Positions 1 through 11,153 of a stretch of 64,000 bases of DNA are shown one piece after another (positions within the stretch are counted from its first letter, which is position 1; each line of letters opens with the position of its first letter). The notes under the pieces were generated by a model. That model made no database searches. It was not told the DNA's origin and saw nothing but the letters and a program-made list of their open reading frames with translations. The stretch lies in NCBI RefSeq assembly GCF_902459465.1, contig NC_047066.1, positions 14,883,047 to 14,947,046 of the forward strand. The letters run 5' to 3'. Source of the DNA: Asterias rubens. Its lineage: Eukaryota; Echinodermata; Asteroidea; Forcipulatida; Asteriidae. The position numbers and the translations under genes were made by a program.

Positions 1-344
1 TACGCAATGGGGCGGAGCTTAATAGGTCGGTCTAAATATGAGAGTAAAGTGGTAAGGCCAAAGGATGAATTGATTACTTGAACATAAAAGTGGTTAAAAA
101 TGCAGCAGGGAAACATGAAAGGGTAGGATCACAGAGCAAGTTGCATCATGATGCAACTATGGGTAATTAAAGAAGAAGATAAAGGTTGGATGATAATAAC
201 TAGAACAGCGAAGCTGCCATGGCGAGCCGCCGATCGCCAGAATAGAACCAATGGTGACAGAAAAACCAGTTTTGTTCAACTGATTACTTGAAACATAGTC
301 TAAACTTGAAACAATTCAACTGTACACTATAGTGACTTCCTTGG

Positions 345-407
345 GTACGAAGTGACTTTGGGTACGAAGTGGCTTGAGTCCGAAGTGACTTGGGTACGAA
401 GTTACCG
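345..407. repeat. Short tandem repeat, GGGTACGAAGTGACTT-like unit
   Basis: Four imperfect copies of a unit of about 16-20 bp (core GGGTACGAAGTGACTT) lie head to tail. No coding potential is apparent. Confidence 0.6.
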
Positions 408-2164
408 ACATTCATGAAGCTAAATGAGGGTTTCTGGCTCCGCGGAAAAGGGTTTAAAAAAGATAGTGAAGCACAAGATTTATTATCGGGGTGGGGGTGC
501 CGGGTGGGGATGGGTGGCCATGGAAGGCGAGGATTCTGAATAACGGTTAGAATTTATTTTGCAACTTCTTTTTTTGCGGACTGGATTTTCTGAACACGCT
601 GAGCTCACCGTAATGAAAAGAATTCATAGGGACTTATCTTTGCGAGATCCGGTTTCAAAAAAACACTTCAGGTGCATAAATTTATCAAGGGGCAAAATGC
701 TAAGAGGTTCGGCGAGAAGGTAGATAGATATAGACTATAGTATAGATGTGTAGCAGAACGAATTCATTTGGTATTATTGTTCCTAAGAAAGCATGGTGAA
801 CTGTTGAAGAAAAGACAGTACTCACAAAGCTCGACAGTGTTTTGCCTATAAGTTTCCATTTGCACCTTGTGATGTGCTATGCTGGCGCTGACTGCAGAAA
901 CTTTACTGTTAAACTGGGCCCGTCCCCAGCACACAACCACTCCCAACCGTGGCGTAGCCGCTTGTTCACTCGACCGTGCTGCGTAGGTTTTCGTATAACG
1001 GGACATTTCCACTGAATCACGTGCTACCTTAGAGAAGAGCTATTGTAATACTTATACAACTGAGTTATTAACATTCAAATTAGCCAAGGAGCGTGCAAGC
1101 CACACACCCCAAATAACAAAGAAACTGGATTTTAAAAGCGCTGGTCTTAATCACCGCGATCTCATAGTAGCAATCAATTGAATCTTCGCGGGCTTTTACT
1201 TTCTGCGCTATGATTGGTGAGCTCTGAAATGACGCAGTATGTCACTGACGTCAAGCGGGCGGGGTTATTGGTTATTTCGTAAACCTGCTTAAGGCACTAT
1301 TGGTAAAACTACTCAAAATATTTCTAAGCATAAAAACTTACTGGGTAATAAACGAGGAAGAGATGTTGATCTCCTCTAAAACATCGTGGGAACTGGCTCC
1401 CTCTGAAGTAACACAATAGTAGAACACGGCGTGTATTCTAATGGCTTATTAGATGCTAATTAAGAGAACGATTTACCTTCCTCCAAAATAAAGTCGGCCC
1501 AATTTTGGGGGAACTATGTGCAGTGTAGGCTGCAGAAACTGCAGAAACAACGACCAATACAACTTATTCCCACAATACATTTTGGGGTTAAAAGATTAAT
1601 TGGGTATACGGTACAAAACACAATTTCCACTGCTCTTACAATGATGTCACACAGAAATTACATAAAATTGATGGTGATTACATCATTACCTAGAATGAGA
1701 TGATGTAATGGTCAACGGGGGTGGGGGGGGGGGGTACTGGTCAGCTGGGAGACCTGGATGTAGTAGCCCAGGAGTACTGTGAGTGGTGCTTTCTGGAAAT
1801 GGGGTGACAGAGTATATGGGCCACCTGTTGAGGTGTAAACAACTATTATTTGGGGATTCTAGAGATAACAGTGGGAAATGATCCTTACACTACCCCCTTG
1901 CTCTATGCACTACCCAATACTACTGTATTTTTCACCCAATACTATTGTATTTTTCACAAGGTAGTAACTGGTTGTTGCCGTTATACCAAACAAAGACCCT
2001 TTGGGATGGTTTGTGTGTCCTGCCAGCCCGTTTTCATCCTCAAATTCCTTTTAAAATTATTGAAAAGTATAATGTCAGGGTACAGAACGTTTTCCGACCC
2101 TCAGAGAAACAAACCATTTGTGAAGGTATTTTGGAAATCTTACTTTAATAAAAAAAAAAAAACA

Positions 2165-2407
2165 GGGCCCAATATCATGGCTCTGCTTACCGCCGAATTC
2201 TGCGCTTACGATCGCGATTCCCCGCTTACGTGCAAGCGCCGAATTTCTGCGCTAGCCTTGTAAACGTAGAATGCCTAGTATAACGTGAAGTACGCACGCG
2301 CAGAAGCCCAAATTCGCCGCTAACCCGTAAAATACGCTTGCCGTAAGCACAGAATTCCCTGCTTCCGTCAGCGCCGATTCTGTGATTACGAAAAGCAGAG
2401 CCATGAA
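2165..2407. mobile_element. Palindromic MITE, family C (GGGCCCAATTTCATGGCTCT)
   Basis: It starts with GGGCCCAATATCATGGCTCT and ends with the inverse (AGAGCCATGAAAT). The body is rich in CGCTTACG, GCGCAGAATTC and similar words that occur in both orientations, so the strand can fold on itself. Close relatives lie at 8,619, 14,157, 17,553 and 25,081. No protein is encoded; the copies look like non-autonomous DNA elements. Confidence 0.7.
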
Positions 2408-3057
2408 ATACGTTCAAATTTCACTCAAACTGAGTGACATCCCCCGTTCATTCTCAAAAGAGCAACGCTGACACGATTAGGGCAAGAGACTTTAAGTTTC
2501 CACTCATTACAGGAGAGTAGGCTGGTACTTTCTAAAGTAGGCCTGGCCTACACAACTCCCAAAACAAACTGTATAAATTTGACACTGCGGCTAAACAAAG
2601 CCAAAACCGCTGAAAACGCTATTGTTTTTATACTCTCACAGAATATTCTTGGCTATCATGGTTTCTCATTTTTCACAGGAAGTCTCTGCATTGTTTTAGG
2701 AAGACGAACACTTGTAGAGTACCAATTGCCAAGACCGTTGTTGTAGTCGTGTAAAACTACGACCACCGACCAAGCTTACAAAAAACATAGCATTGCATGC
2801 ACGTTAACATGGATACCCCTGATGATTGGCACAACAAAGCGATTCACATACAGCTGAGACATTCTTGGCTCAAAGCATGCAAGCAATTTACCAGGCGCCT
2901 CGAAATTCCCGATAAGACAAAAACAACACTGTGCTGTTTCAGTGGTTTTGTATAAGTTTTTTGTATAGTTTTTAACCTTATACAGTTTGAGTAAATTTGT
3001 CTGTAGACACCCAAACCAAACAGTGCGCTCTTGGGTCCACCATACCTCAACAAGGAT

Positions 3058-3165
3058 AACTAAGCACTGCATTACACAATACTTTCCCGAGTTCTGTGAA
3101 AAGAATTAACTGCCAAATCACTTGGGTGGGATACGAACCCATGACCGTTGCAGTGCTAGGATACA
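3058..3165 (-). mobile_element. tRNA-headed SINE fragment, family S
   Basis: On the minus strand a B-box-like GGTTCGTATCCCACCC is followed by a GTTAATTCTTTTCACAGAAC tail segment. The same arrangement occurs at 3,345 and 40,770 (plus) and at 12,770 and 23,825 (minus). The tRNA-like head is degenerate. Confidence 0.5.
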
Positions 3166-3344
3166 CACATTAGCATTTATAATGGGGTTTATGTGGTTGT
3201 TCGAAGGAAGCAAGGACCATGGGGTTTGTATTTTACTTAGAAAATTATGCTTAATAGAAAAATACAAATTTCACCTATAGTATTCAACCGTTCCGGTACC
3301 TGCTGCTAAAATGTAGTTTTCCAACTGCCTCTATAACGACCACG

Positions 3345-3490
3345 AAATCTCGGTGGTAGTAGGCCTACTGCTCTAGAAGTGCAAAGGTCTTTGGTTCGAA
3401 TCTCACAGGAGTAATATGCCTGGGTTTTTTTTTCAACAGAACTCGGCAAGGTATAGACCTAACTAAGAATACAATGCTAGCAAACATCAG
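3345..3490 (+). mobile_element. tRNA-headed SINE fragment, family S
   Basis: A tRNA-like B box (GGTTCGAATCTCAC) is followed by the family body (AATATGCCTG, then AACAGAACTC). It is divergent and interrupted by a poly-T run. Confidence 0.5.
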
Positions 3491-4723
3491 TTTATTATGG
3501 GTAAACCCAAAATGTATGTTCCTCATCACCGATGCAAATCCCATATAATAAGATGGCTATAAATTGTTTGTATAATTTCAATGCCAAGCATGCTTCTTTT
3601 ATAACAAAAGAAGAAAGAGAAAACAAACGAAAGTCAGACGGAGCTCTAACAAAAAGACACACATTAGTCTTTATCTTGATATGTTCAACTAATTCTTAAA
3701 TTTAATAATAAAAAAATTAAGGATCCATACAATATTGTATTGTAATAACATTATGCTAGACCTAGCCTAATTTATGTTTCTCTGTTCTATTCGTGCATTG
3801 CAGACTGGGTTTCAACCACCAAAACAAAATAAGTTATTAAAGTAAAATGGAGACACAATGTGAAGTAAAAGAAAAGTTGAATAGTTTTACTGATGAAATG
3901 TTGACAGAACCGGCATTGTAAACACTAACAGGTTAAGCAAGAGGAAAAGCACACTTTTTTCTTGAAAGAAATATCAATCCACTCCTCTTACGAAAAAACA
4001 AACTTTAGAAATTGAACATTACAGAATTGGTAAGAAAAAACTCGTCTAAGATCACAGATTTACATAAAACTTACAGGGTCTAATGATGATGATAGTAGAA
4101 CACATTTCTTGGAATATTTCTGTCTGAAATGTCATATTTGAAGGAAAAAACATTATTCCGTTTAGAGTTTATCGCTCAGTGAGCGTTTTATTCATTTGTT
4201 TTTGTATGCAAATTAAGTAATTGGTTTTTCACTGTTTTCTCGTGACCCAGATGGCCGATCGATCGCAAACTTCTACAGGCTTGTCAGTTTATGTATAATG
4301 ATGGGTTACATAAAGTGCTTACACATAACACTGCCAACAACTGTTTTGTTAGCATCAACCAATTCTGTAAGGAGATATTATGCGGCAGGTACCTGCACAT
4401 GTACCCTATATCCATTAAACTCTGCACCCCGATCAAACTAAATTACATTTGAAAAAGACCAATTTGGGATGAAGTTGTTACAACCAAAGTGCACAATGAC
4501 CCAAATTGCTTTTGTTTGATTAAAGCAATTCAAATAAATAATTAAGCAAGTTTTAACCTGAATATATTTACAAACGATAGCTCAAACCTGTTTTCACAAT
4601 TGATGTATAATTTTAAAATATGGTACAACTTTGATCATCTTTTGGTTGGTTTTTAAGCTTTCTTTCTTAAATGCAGACCCCACTAAAGAAAAGTTATCAA
4701 TGAGTCCCATCCTTGAAGAGTTT

Positions 4724-4893
4724 TCTTAAGCACAAAAAATAGCTAAGCACAACAAAATTATACTTAGTAACATTTCACGTGTACAATTTGTACACGGTTA
4801 TACAATTTGTAAACGGTTGCTGAGTTTGTTTTGCTGAGCAGGAAATTGTTAAGCAGTTTATTTTTGCTTAAACAGCTCTATGTAATAGGGCCC
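4724..4893. mobile_element. MITE, family B (GGGCCCAATTTCATAGAGCT), degenerate
   Basis: The right end reads CTTAAACAGCTCTATGTAATAGGGCCC, the family B terminus in inverse. The left end is decayed but keeps the TTAAGCACAAAAAATAGCTAAGCAC-type interior. Better copies are at 6,579, 22,583 and 29,916. Confidence 0.55.
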
Positions 4894-5017
4894 AGATTTT
4901 TAACTTCTTTTCGTCAAGTATTCTCTTCTCGATTGTCACACCAAATTAAATTCATTGGACTAAGATAAGACCGGAAAGCCTGACCCTGTGAAAAGCAATT
5001 GGTGCTTGGGCCTACCT

Positions 5018-5212
5018 GGGCCTAACTTCAAAAAAGCTGCTAATCAAATTCTGCTTGAAAATCTGCTTAGCAAATTTCTTGGCTAAGCAAGACAGGATCA
5101 GGGTATCAGTCACAGCATTGCTAACTGTATGGTATTGTGGCATATTTGATAAGCAAAAGTTTGTTATGCTTAGCAAGTTTTTGTGCTTACCGGCTTTATA
5201 AAATTGGGGCCC
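5018..5212. mobile_element. MITE, family B
   Basis: It is bounded by GGGCCTAACTTCAAAAAAGC on the left and GGCTTTATAAAATTGGGGCCC on the right, an imperfect terminal inverted repeat. The interior has the family's TTAGCAA/TTGGCTAAGCAAG words. Confidence 0.55.
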
Positions 5213-5503
5213 GGTCCCACCCTTTTGGAACCTTCATTTTTGATTTAGAAGAAAACTGAAGTGTAAAGGTTAACTTTGCTTCCAGTACCAGTCATGATAG
5301 CTATGCAAGATCCGAAAACTAGCACATGTTATATATTATTACAAACGAAATTGCACAAGCATAATTTAAAAATTTAATGTTCACAATTCTGACAAGAAAT
5401 GATTGACATAAATAGCATTAGAAATTGAACTTGTCCTGCATTCTATTAAAATCATACTGATTTCTAAGGAAACATATATTCTAATTGTACGCTGGAACGA
5501 TAA

Positions 5504-5806
5504 AGGCCCAATTTCATAAGCCTTTTTTGAGATATGGCGGACACTATAGGAGTGCACTGTTTGGTTTGGGTGTACACCGGGAAATTTACCCAAACCTAAT
5601 AGTGTTGAAGCATTATGTCGGCCATACCTCAAAAAAGCTCATAGAAAATATTGCGGCGACTCATTTCTGCTTAGCAGAAATGAGCAGGATACCAGTCACA
5701 AATTGTACATGCAACATGGTAGTTTGGCTGGTAACTTTTTCTAGAAAGCATAATTTTGTGTGCGGAGCTAAATTTTGTGCTTAAGCAGCTCTATAAAATT
5801 GGGCCC
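5504..5806. mobile_element. MITE, family B, with a nested second repeat
   Basis: The outer ends are GGCCCAATTTCATAAGCC and CTCTATAAAATTGGGCCC. Inside, at about 5,518-5,640, sits another inverted-repeat sequence (GAGATATGGCGGACACTATA facing TCGGCCATACCTC, with GTTTGGTTTGGGTGTACAC between). That second family also occurs near 2,865-3,060, 16,075 and 17,055-17,235. Confidence 0.55.
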
Positions 5807-6034
5807 TATCTGACAAGCAGTTAAAATATGCAACAAAACACAATTTTGCTCACAAAACTTTTCTAATACAAAATGTGCACACTTTGGCTGGTTATGTGTT
5901 CCTATATGTTCAAATGTTCTTGTTCACCTGCGATTCAAATACATTTTTCATCTAATACTTTTGTATTATACTATTCTTTCTTTTCTAGTGTAGCTTTAAC
6001 GACTGTGTCTTTTACGTGTGTTGGTAGTTTTATA

Positions 6035-6205
6035 GCAACACACAGGACCTACAGCTTTGCATCCCATCCGAAGTCCGAGCAATGGTTGCAAAGAGTCTTG
6101 CTTAAGGACACAAGTAACACGACCGGGACTCGAACCCACACTGATCAGATACACCAGAGCTTGAGTTCAGTGATATTAACCACTCAGCCACTACAGCCCA
6201 TGCCA
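6035..6205 (-). mobile_element. tRNA-Leu-like SINE fragment, family L
   Basis: Read on the minus strand it has an A-box-like TGGCTGAGTGGTTAA and a B box GGGTTCGAGTCCCGG, then GTGTTACTTGTGTCCTTAAG. This is the head and first body segment of the SINE seen in fuller form at 16,165, 51,811 and 59,340. Confidence 0.65.
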
Positions 6206-6578
6206 ATGCAATTGCTGGATTTTTGTGTGTATTTTGTGGATTAGTTTGTAAGATTAAGATGCCCTAACTGTCATATTGAATGAATATTTTACAACTGCAG
6301 TCAAATTTGAATAAACATTGAGCAAAATTTGCTTTGCCTCTACATTAAGCGTCGGTCCCAACATGCATCATGCATACAGTGTGCATTCATTATCATTAAT
6401 AATTTAGATCAATATATGTATACTACGTTGATCTATTATTATATATATTTGTTAATATCATTACATTATTATATATTATAATTTATTTACAGGAAGAAGA
6501 CAACCAAAAATACAAAAAACATACAACATTCATACAGTCAAATACCTACATGTATAACAATTTAAATATTATAACTAC

Positions 6579-6767
6579 CGCCCAATTTCGTAGAGCTGCA
6601 GCACAAAAAGTAGCTAAGCACAACAAAAATTATGCTTATCGGAATAAAGCTACCAGCCAATAAACCATGTGACATACAATTTGTGACTGGTATCTTGCTC
6701 AATTCTGCTAGGCAGAAAAATGTTGAGCAATATTGTCAGCTTAAGCAGCTCTATGAAATTAGGCCCA
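6579..6767. mobile_element. MITE, family B
   Basis: Terminal inverted repeat: CCCAATTTCGTAGAGCTGC on the left and GCTTAAGCAGCTCTATGAAATTAGGCC on the right. No coding capacity is visible. Confidence 0.65.
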
Positions 6768-7012
6768 GGTTGATGAACACGAATTCGTTTGAATAAAATA
6801 GTAAGATATAAAAAACAGCGGTGAAAAGTCACCAACTTCCAAAAAACTTGAAAAATTAGTCTAAAGGAGCCAATGTTAACACACATGTCACTAGTGAAGG
6901 GTAACACTGCCTTCAGATGCGGCGCTTTGGGTTATAGAGCATTTGTTTTGAAATGGATACCATTAGAGGATATTTTAAAGGGTGTAAGTAGTTTAAGATC
7001 AAGTTCTGGTAG

Positions 7013-7393
7013 TTAAAGACACTGGTCACTATTGGTAACTGTCAAAGACTCGTCTTCACAGTTGGTGTATCTCAACATATGCATAAAATAACAAACCTGT
7101 CAATTGGTCGTCGAAGTTACGAGATATTAATGAAAGAAAAAACAACCTTGGCGCACCAGGGTCACACGAAGTTGTGTGCTTTCAGATGCTTGATTTCGAG
7201 ACCTCAAATTCTAAATCTGAGGTCTCGAAATCACATTTGTGGAAAAAAATTATTTCTTTCCCCCAAAATCACTTCAGAGGGAACTGTTTCTCATAATGTT
7301 TTATACTATCAACCTCTCCCCATTACTCGTAATCAAGAAAGGTTTTATGATAATAATTATTTTGAGTAATTACCAATAGTGTCCACTGCCTTT
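7013..7393. mobile_element. TIR element, family A (AGGCAGTGGACACTATTGG), full length
   Basis: The left end is TTAAAGACACTGGTCACTATTGG and the right end is CCAATAGTGTCCACTGCCTTTG. A central hairpin (GATTTCGAGACCTCAAATTC facing its inverse) marks the family. Other copies lie at 11,419, 13,499, 15,475, 20,717, 22,116, 34,706, 35,243, 43,857 and 53,048. Any long frame inside is a by-product of the repeat and not a gene. Confidence 0.8.
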
Positions 7394-7515
7394 GGGTCAT
7401 TGGAGTGTTGGTTCGAATCCCCGTCATGACACTTGCGTCCTTTAGCAAGATGCTTTACTATATATAATTGATCCTCTTCACCTAGGGGTATAAATGGGAA
7501 CCTGTGAGGGTAGAG
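7394..7515 (+). mobile_element. tRNA-like SINE fragment, family L
   Basis: B-box-like GGTTCGAATCCCCGTCATGA is followed by CACTTGCGTCCTTTAGCAAG and a body matching the family L SINE (TAAATGGGAACCTGTGAGGG). It abuts the family A element on its left. Confidence 0.6.
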
Positions 7516-8618
7516 CAGCTTTGGATAGTATAATGCATTTTGAGAAACTTTTTTCCCACTTTGAAGTACTTGGGTTATGAAAAATATATCACTTTTTTTA
7601 TCTACTACATTTTGAATCTGAGAATGTTACCGACAGTAACTTTTCTCAGATTGTGTATTCCAATTGCAGATTATTCTTCCTGAGTGGATATACATTGTAA
7701 CCACTCCAGATTGTTTCAAAGATCTCAAAAACGCTACCACCTTTTGAAATGAAATTTACACAGGTTAGTTTTATGGTATATATCGCAAAACTATATACCA
7801 TTAAAACAAACAAAAGGTTCCAAAGGTATCATGCACATCCCTTTAAATGTTGTTGTTGCTGCTGGCAAGCACAATCTACAAGAAATTGAAAATGGCTCCA
7901 AAAAAGAATGACTGGTTAATGGATGTGTTCCTTGTGCCATGGAAAAAAGTTTTTTTAGTTTATGGTCCATCGTGACTGCCATATACATGTAGCTGTAACG
8001 TATTGATATGTGGTTACGATTTTGTGGGAAACTACATTACCAACTACAAAGTCCTCGCTATTGGGTTCTCCAAGCTACTTGGATTCTAGTACATTAACTA
8101 GTTGTTGCTAATCTGCTGTCACTGGTGACAACCTAATATGCACTCTTCCTTTACATGGAATTATCACTGTTTGTCAGCTCTATTATGCTTACTTATTGTA
8201 CCTAATAAGCGCAAATGTCAAACCCAATGGGTTTAAGATTTACCTTACAGGCCCACATACATGTAATGCGTGGACAAAGTGGAACCAGGCTTGAAAATGT
8301 ATGGAATTTTTTTCAATTTGATAAAAGTGATAATGAAGTATTGTTCTGTATTATATCTGTATAGTGCAATTTAATTTACTTCTGCCGTTTGTATCCAAAT
8401 GAACACAAATAAATTCAAGTCATGAAGATCACTTTTAAATAATGAGTTTTTGCTCAGGAAAAGAAGCGTTTTGAAACCAAAACCGAAGATCGCTTGAAGG
8501 AAAAGGATGAAACATCTGTGCCCAGCAAATAAAAGCAGTACAAAGTGAATAACAGTATGAACAAGCTAATGTTATCCAAGAAATGCAATTTCTATAATTA
8601 ACAAACGACCAATGAACT

Positions 8619-8833
8619 GGGCCGAATTTCATGGCTCTGCATACTGCAGAATTCTGCACTTGCCATCATCATTCTCCGCTTACTGTGCAAGTGCCCAATT
8701 TCTGTGCTGGCTGTGTAAGGGAAAGAATGCCTAGTCCCATGGAGTAAGCACGCTCACCCTGTTAAATACGCTTGGCATAAGCATGGAATTCCCTTTTCTG
8801 TAAGCGCCGCTTATTTGATTATGGTAAGCAGAA
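8619..8833. mobile_element. Palindromic MITE, family C
   Basis: It begins GGGCCGAATTTCATGGCTCT and ends GATTATGGTAAGCAGA, with the same AGAATTC/CGCTTAC interior as the copy at 2,165. Confidence 0.65.
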
Positions 8834-9856
8834 AGTTTCCAATTATAAGTTCACTAATATGTATTTATGATCTTAATACAAAAAATGTGCAATTCTGAAA
8901 CATTTCAACATGTTCAAGAATCAAAAAGAACTATTGTGTAAAGACAGCAATGTTTGTTCCTCTGAAATCCTTTTTTTTAAATTAAGGTGCATCTGAACTC
9001 TAGTTACTAGCAAAGTTCCTGTTTAAAGTTATTTGACAAATTCTGCCTGGAGGACATGCTTCAATAGTTCACAAACTGTGAGGCACGAACAAGACTTTCA
9101 TAGTGTTCTACTCAAAACATACAGGAAGCACAAATATATGAATTCACAATAATTAGGATCAATCAAAGGTGCTCTTTTGAGTTGCTCTCGAAGATAAAAG
9201 TCTGGCGTCTTGAATCTCCATGTCTATTTCACAGCTTGCCCACACTTGATTCAATGTATTAAAATATGTGCAGGGTTGACTTTACTACTTAAGTATTTAC
9301 CAAGAAACAAAAATACAAATCGTCTACAGGAGAATCTGGGTTTATATATTTTTTCAAATCTGCACCTTTTAAAGAACAAAAACTAACATTGCTGTATGAG
9401 ACAGCCGGTGTCGTAAAAGGCCTGCTGTGTTTTCACCGAGCCCTCTGACACAAGGAAATGCTAGGAACTTTTTGAAACCACGGCTTGGGCTTTAAGATTC
9501 CGCTTGGGATCCTTCAGTCATTTTTCAAAAACTTATAGACCCCTTGCACAATGTGGAGGGCACTCACCTACAACCTATCCTGTACGCCATTTTGGGGGTC
9601 AAACTCATGCACAAAAAATGTTGGTTCCCCTGTTAAACCCGCATTGTGCGGAGGTATGTTCCGCATTGTGCAAGGGGGATCTATTGAAATCAAAAGAACC
9701 CCCTTTCATAACGCTAAACGCAACCAGGTGCACGATGTCATGCACACGTTTTGACAGCTATCGTCCTATCGAACAGCTATCTTCCAACGATCTGCCTCCC
9801 TTTGGGCTCAGTAAAGGCGCTTCTTAAGAGTGTGACATCATATGCAAAAGAGTATT

Positions 9857-10030
9857 GAAACTATAAATAAATAGTAAACTTGCAGGTACAACCATGTGTA
9901 AATCTCTTAGGGTGAGTGTTGGCTCTGAGAAGAGCAGGTTTGGTCTCGATGTTTCGACCAAATGTATACTCTGCTCGTCTTCTCCTGAAGATGAGCTTTA
10001 CACATGGTTGTATCCATTATTTATAGTTTC
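9857..10030. mobile_element. Foldback element with ACCATGTGTAAA arms
   Basis: GAAACTATAAATAA...ACAACCATGTGTAAA on the left faces TTTACACATGGTTGTAT...TTATAGTTTC on the right. On the minus strand the centre contains a degenerate version of the GGTCGAAACATCGAGACC segment that is better preserved at about 58,736-58,790. Confidence 0.65.
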
Positions 10031-10764
10031 TTTCTAAACTGTATATATGCAAGAGAGTCTATACTTTTGGTAAGGGTCTTTAAACTGGTGGAAGGTCCTT
10101 GAGCCAGAGCCCAAGCCTTAGCCGTGGTTTAAAAAATTACCTACATTAAATGCAACATTCATACATTCTGTACCTATTAAACAACCAATGTTAATGTATC
10201 TGAACATGTCTGACATGCATAAAAAAACACATACATTGTAACACACCTTGCTCATACTTTTCTTGATTTCAACATTTCGACATGCACTAAATAACTTCAA
10301 GTGCCTTTATAAGGACACTCAAAAAATTAACCTTTACACTGAAGATGGTGATGAGAATGTGTAAAGACATAAGGTAGTGTATATAAAGTGAAAATGTTCA
10401 GCTCACACGCAGATTTATCTGTGATGTACATGTATTAATCTGCAATGTACACAACATGTATGAGTATCTGCAGTGTGAATGCAGTGTATCTATGTTGCAC
10501 ACACATTGTTTATGAAGTGATCGTACAATGTGAGCATGCACTCAGTGTAGCAGTGTGTTTTACACTGCGCAAAGTGTGGACCTGAGAACAAAAGAGGTCC
10601 TCATATCAAATGTAGAGACTTGAAACACTATGTGGACTTACGAACGTCTACACAGTGTTGCACATGTATGTACAGTGTTGAAGAATAGGATTTTCCTTCT
10701 GTGTACAGCAGGAATGTACACACAGTGACTGCAACACAGTGAGTGTGTACTTGTAGTGTACCTA

Positions 10765-10940
10765 TCAGGGCTGATACTTCTTGGAGGCAACAAAGGCGAT
10801 TGCCTCCATGTCCCCTGGTCCCTGGTCATTGCCTTGGTGCCCAGTAGAAATTAACAATTTCCACACAGGGTGCCCTTCACCAAGGAGAAAATGCTTTGGT
10901 GCCCTTGCCCTTTAAAAGGCGAAGCGTACAGGGCTGATGC
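10765..10940. repeat. Dispersed repeat with GCCTTGGTGCCC motif
   Basis: The segment containing CATTGCCTTGGTGCCC, GGGTGCCCTTCACCAAGGAG and TTGGTGCCCTTGCCCTTT recurs at 43,655-43,810 and, inverted, at about 60,525-60,650. It is a dispersed family of unknown type without coding capacity. Confidence 0.6.
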
Positions 10941-11153
10941 ATGTTATGTTGTAGTTCTTCTCCACATTGCACAGGATATACATGTAACAACTCAGTCTGA
11001 CTACACATCTCTTCCAAATACGAGCAATAACCTTGAGACTGCAACAGTTAATATACATACAGCGAGTTTGAACCAGCTTGAGCCAGTTTGAACCAGTTAG
11101 AACCAGCCAAATAAGGATCTACATGTAGCCTACCCAAACTGTGTCTCTGTGTG

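Larger units (their letters stand above)
1..11153. other. Repeat-rich flank without a confident gene
   Basis: No reading frame here shows a recognisable protein domain, and none links to another by convincing splice sites. The stretch holds the inverted-repeat and SINE copies listed separately. It also has poly-G near 1,720-1,735, AT-rich DNA at 6,400-6,560 and a CACTGT/TGTACA-rich low-complexity tract at about 10,430-10,760. The only gene-like signal is a short frame on the minus strand at about 830-1,006 below a GC- and CRE-like region at 1,200-1,280; it is treated as a finding because it is too weak to call. The 3' UTR of the minus-strand rabaptin gene must begin below 11,154, but I could not find a convincing polyadenylation signal for it. 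Confidence 0.6.

Noticed and set aside
345-407. Short regular repeats considered as a CRISPR-like array
   Set aside because: The units are contiguous without unique spacers, in a eukaryotic genome; it is an ordinary tandem repeat.
5873-6244. 123-residue open frame on the plus strand
   Set aside because: It runs through a tRNA-like SINE fragment and has no domain or codon pattern of a real gene.
10430-10760. Dense CACTGT/GTACA words that look like clustered binding sites
   Set aside because: The spacing is irregular and the words match low-complexity TG/CA sequence, so I cannot separate them from simple repeat drift.
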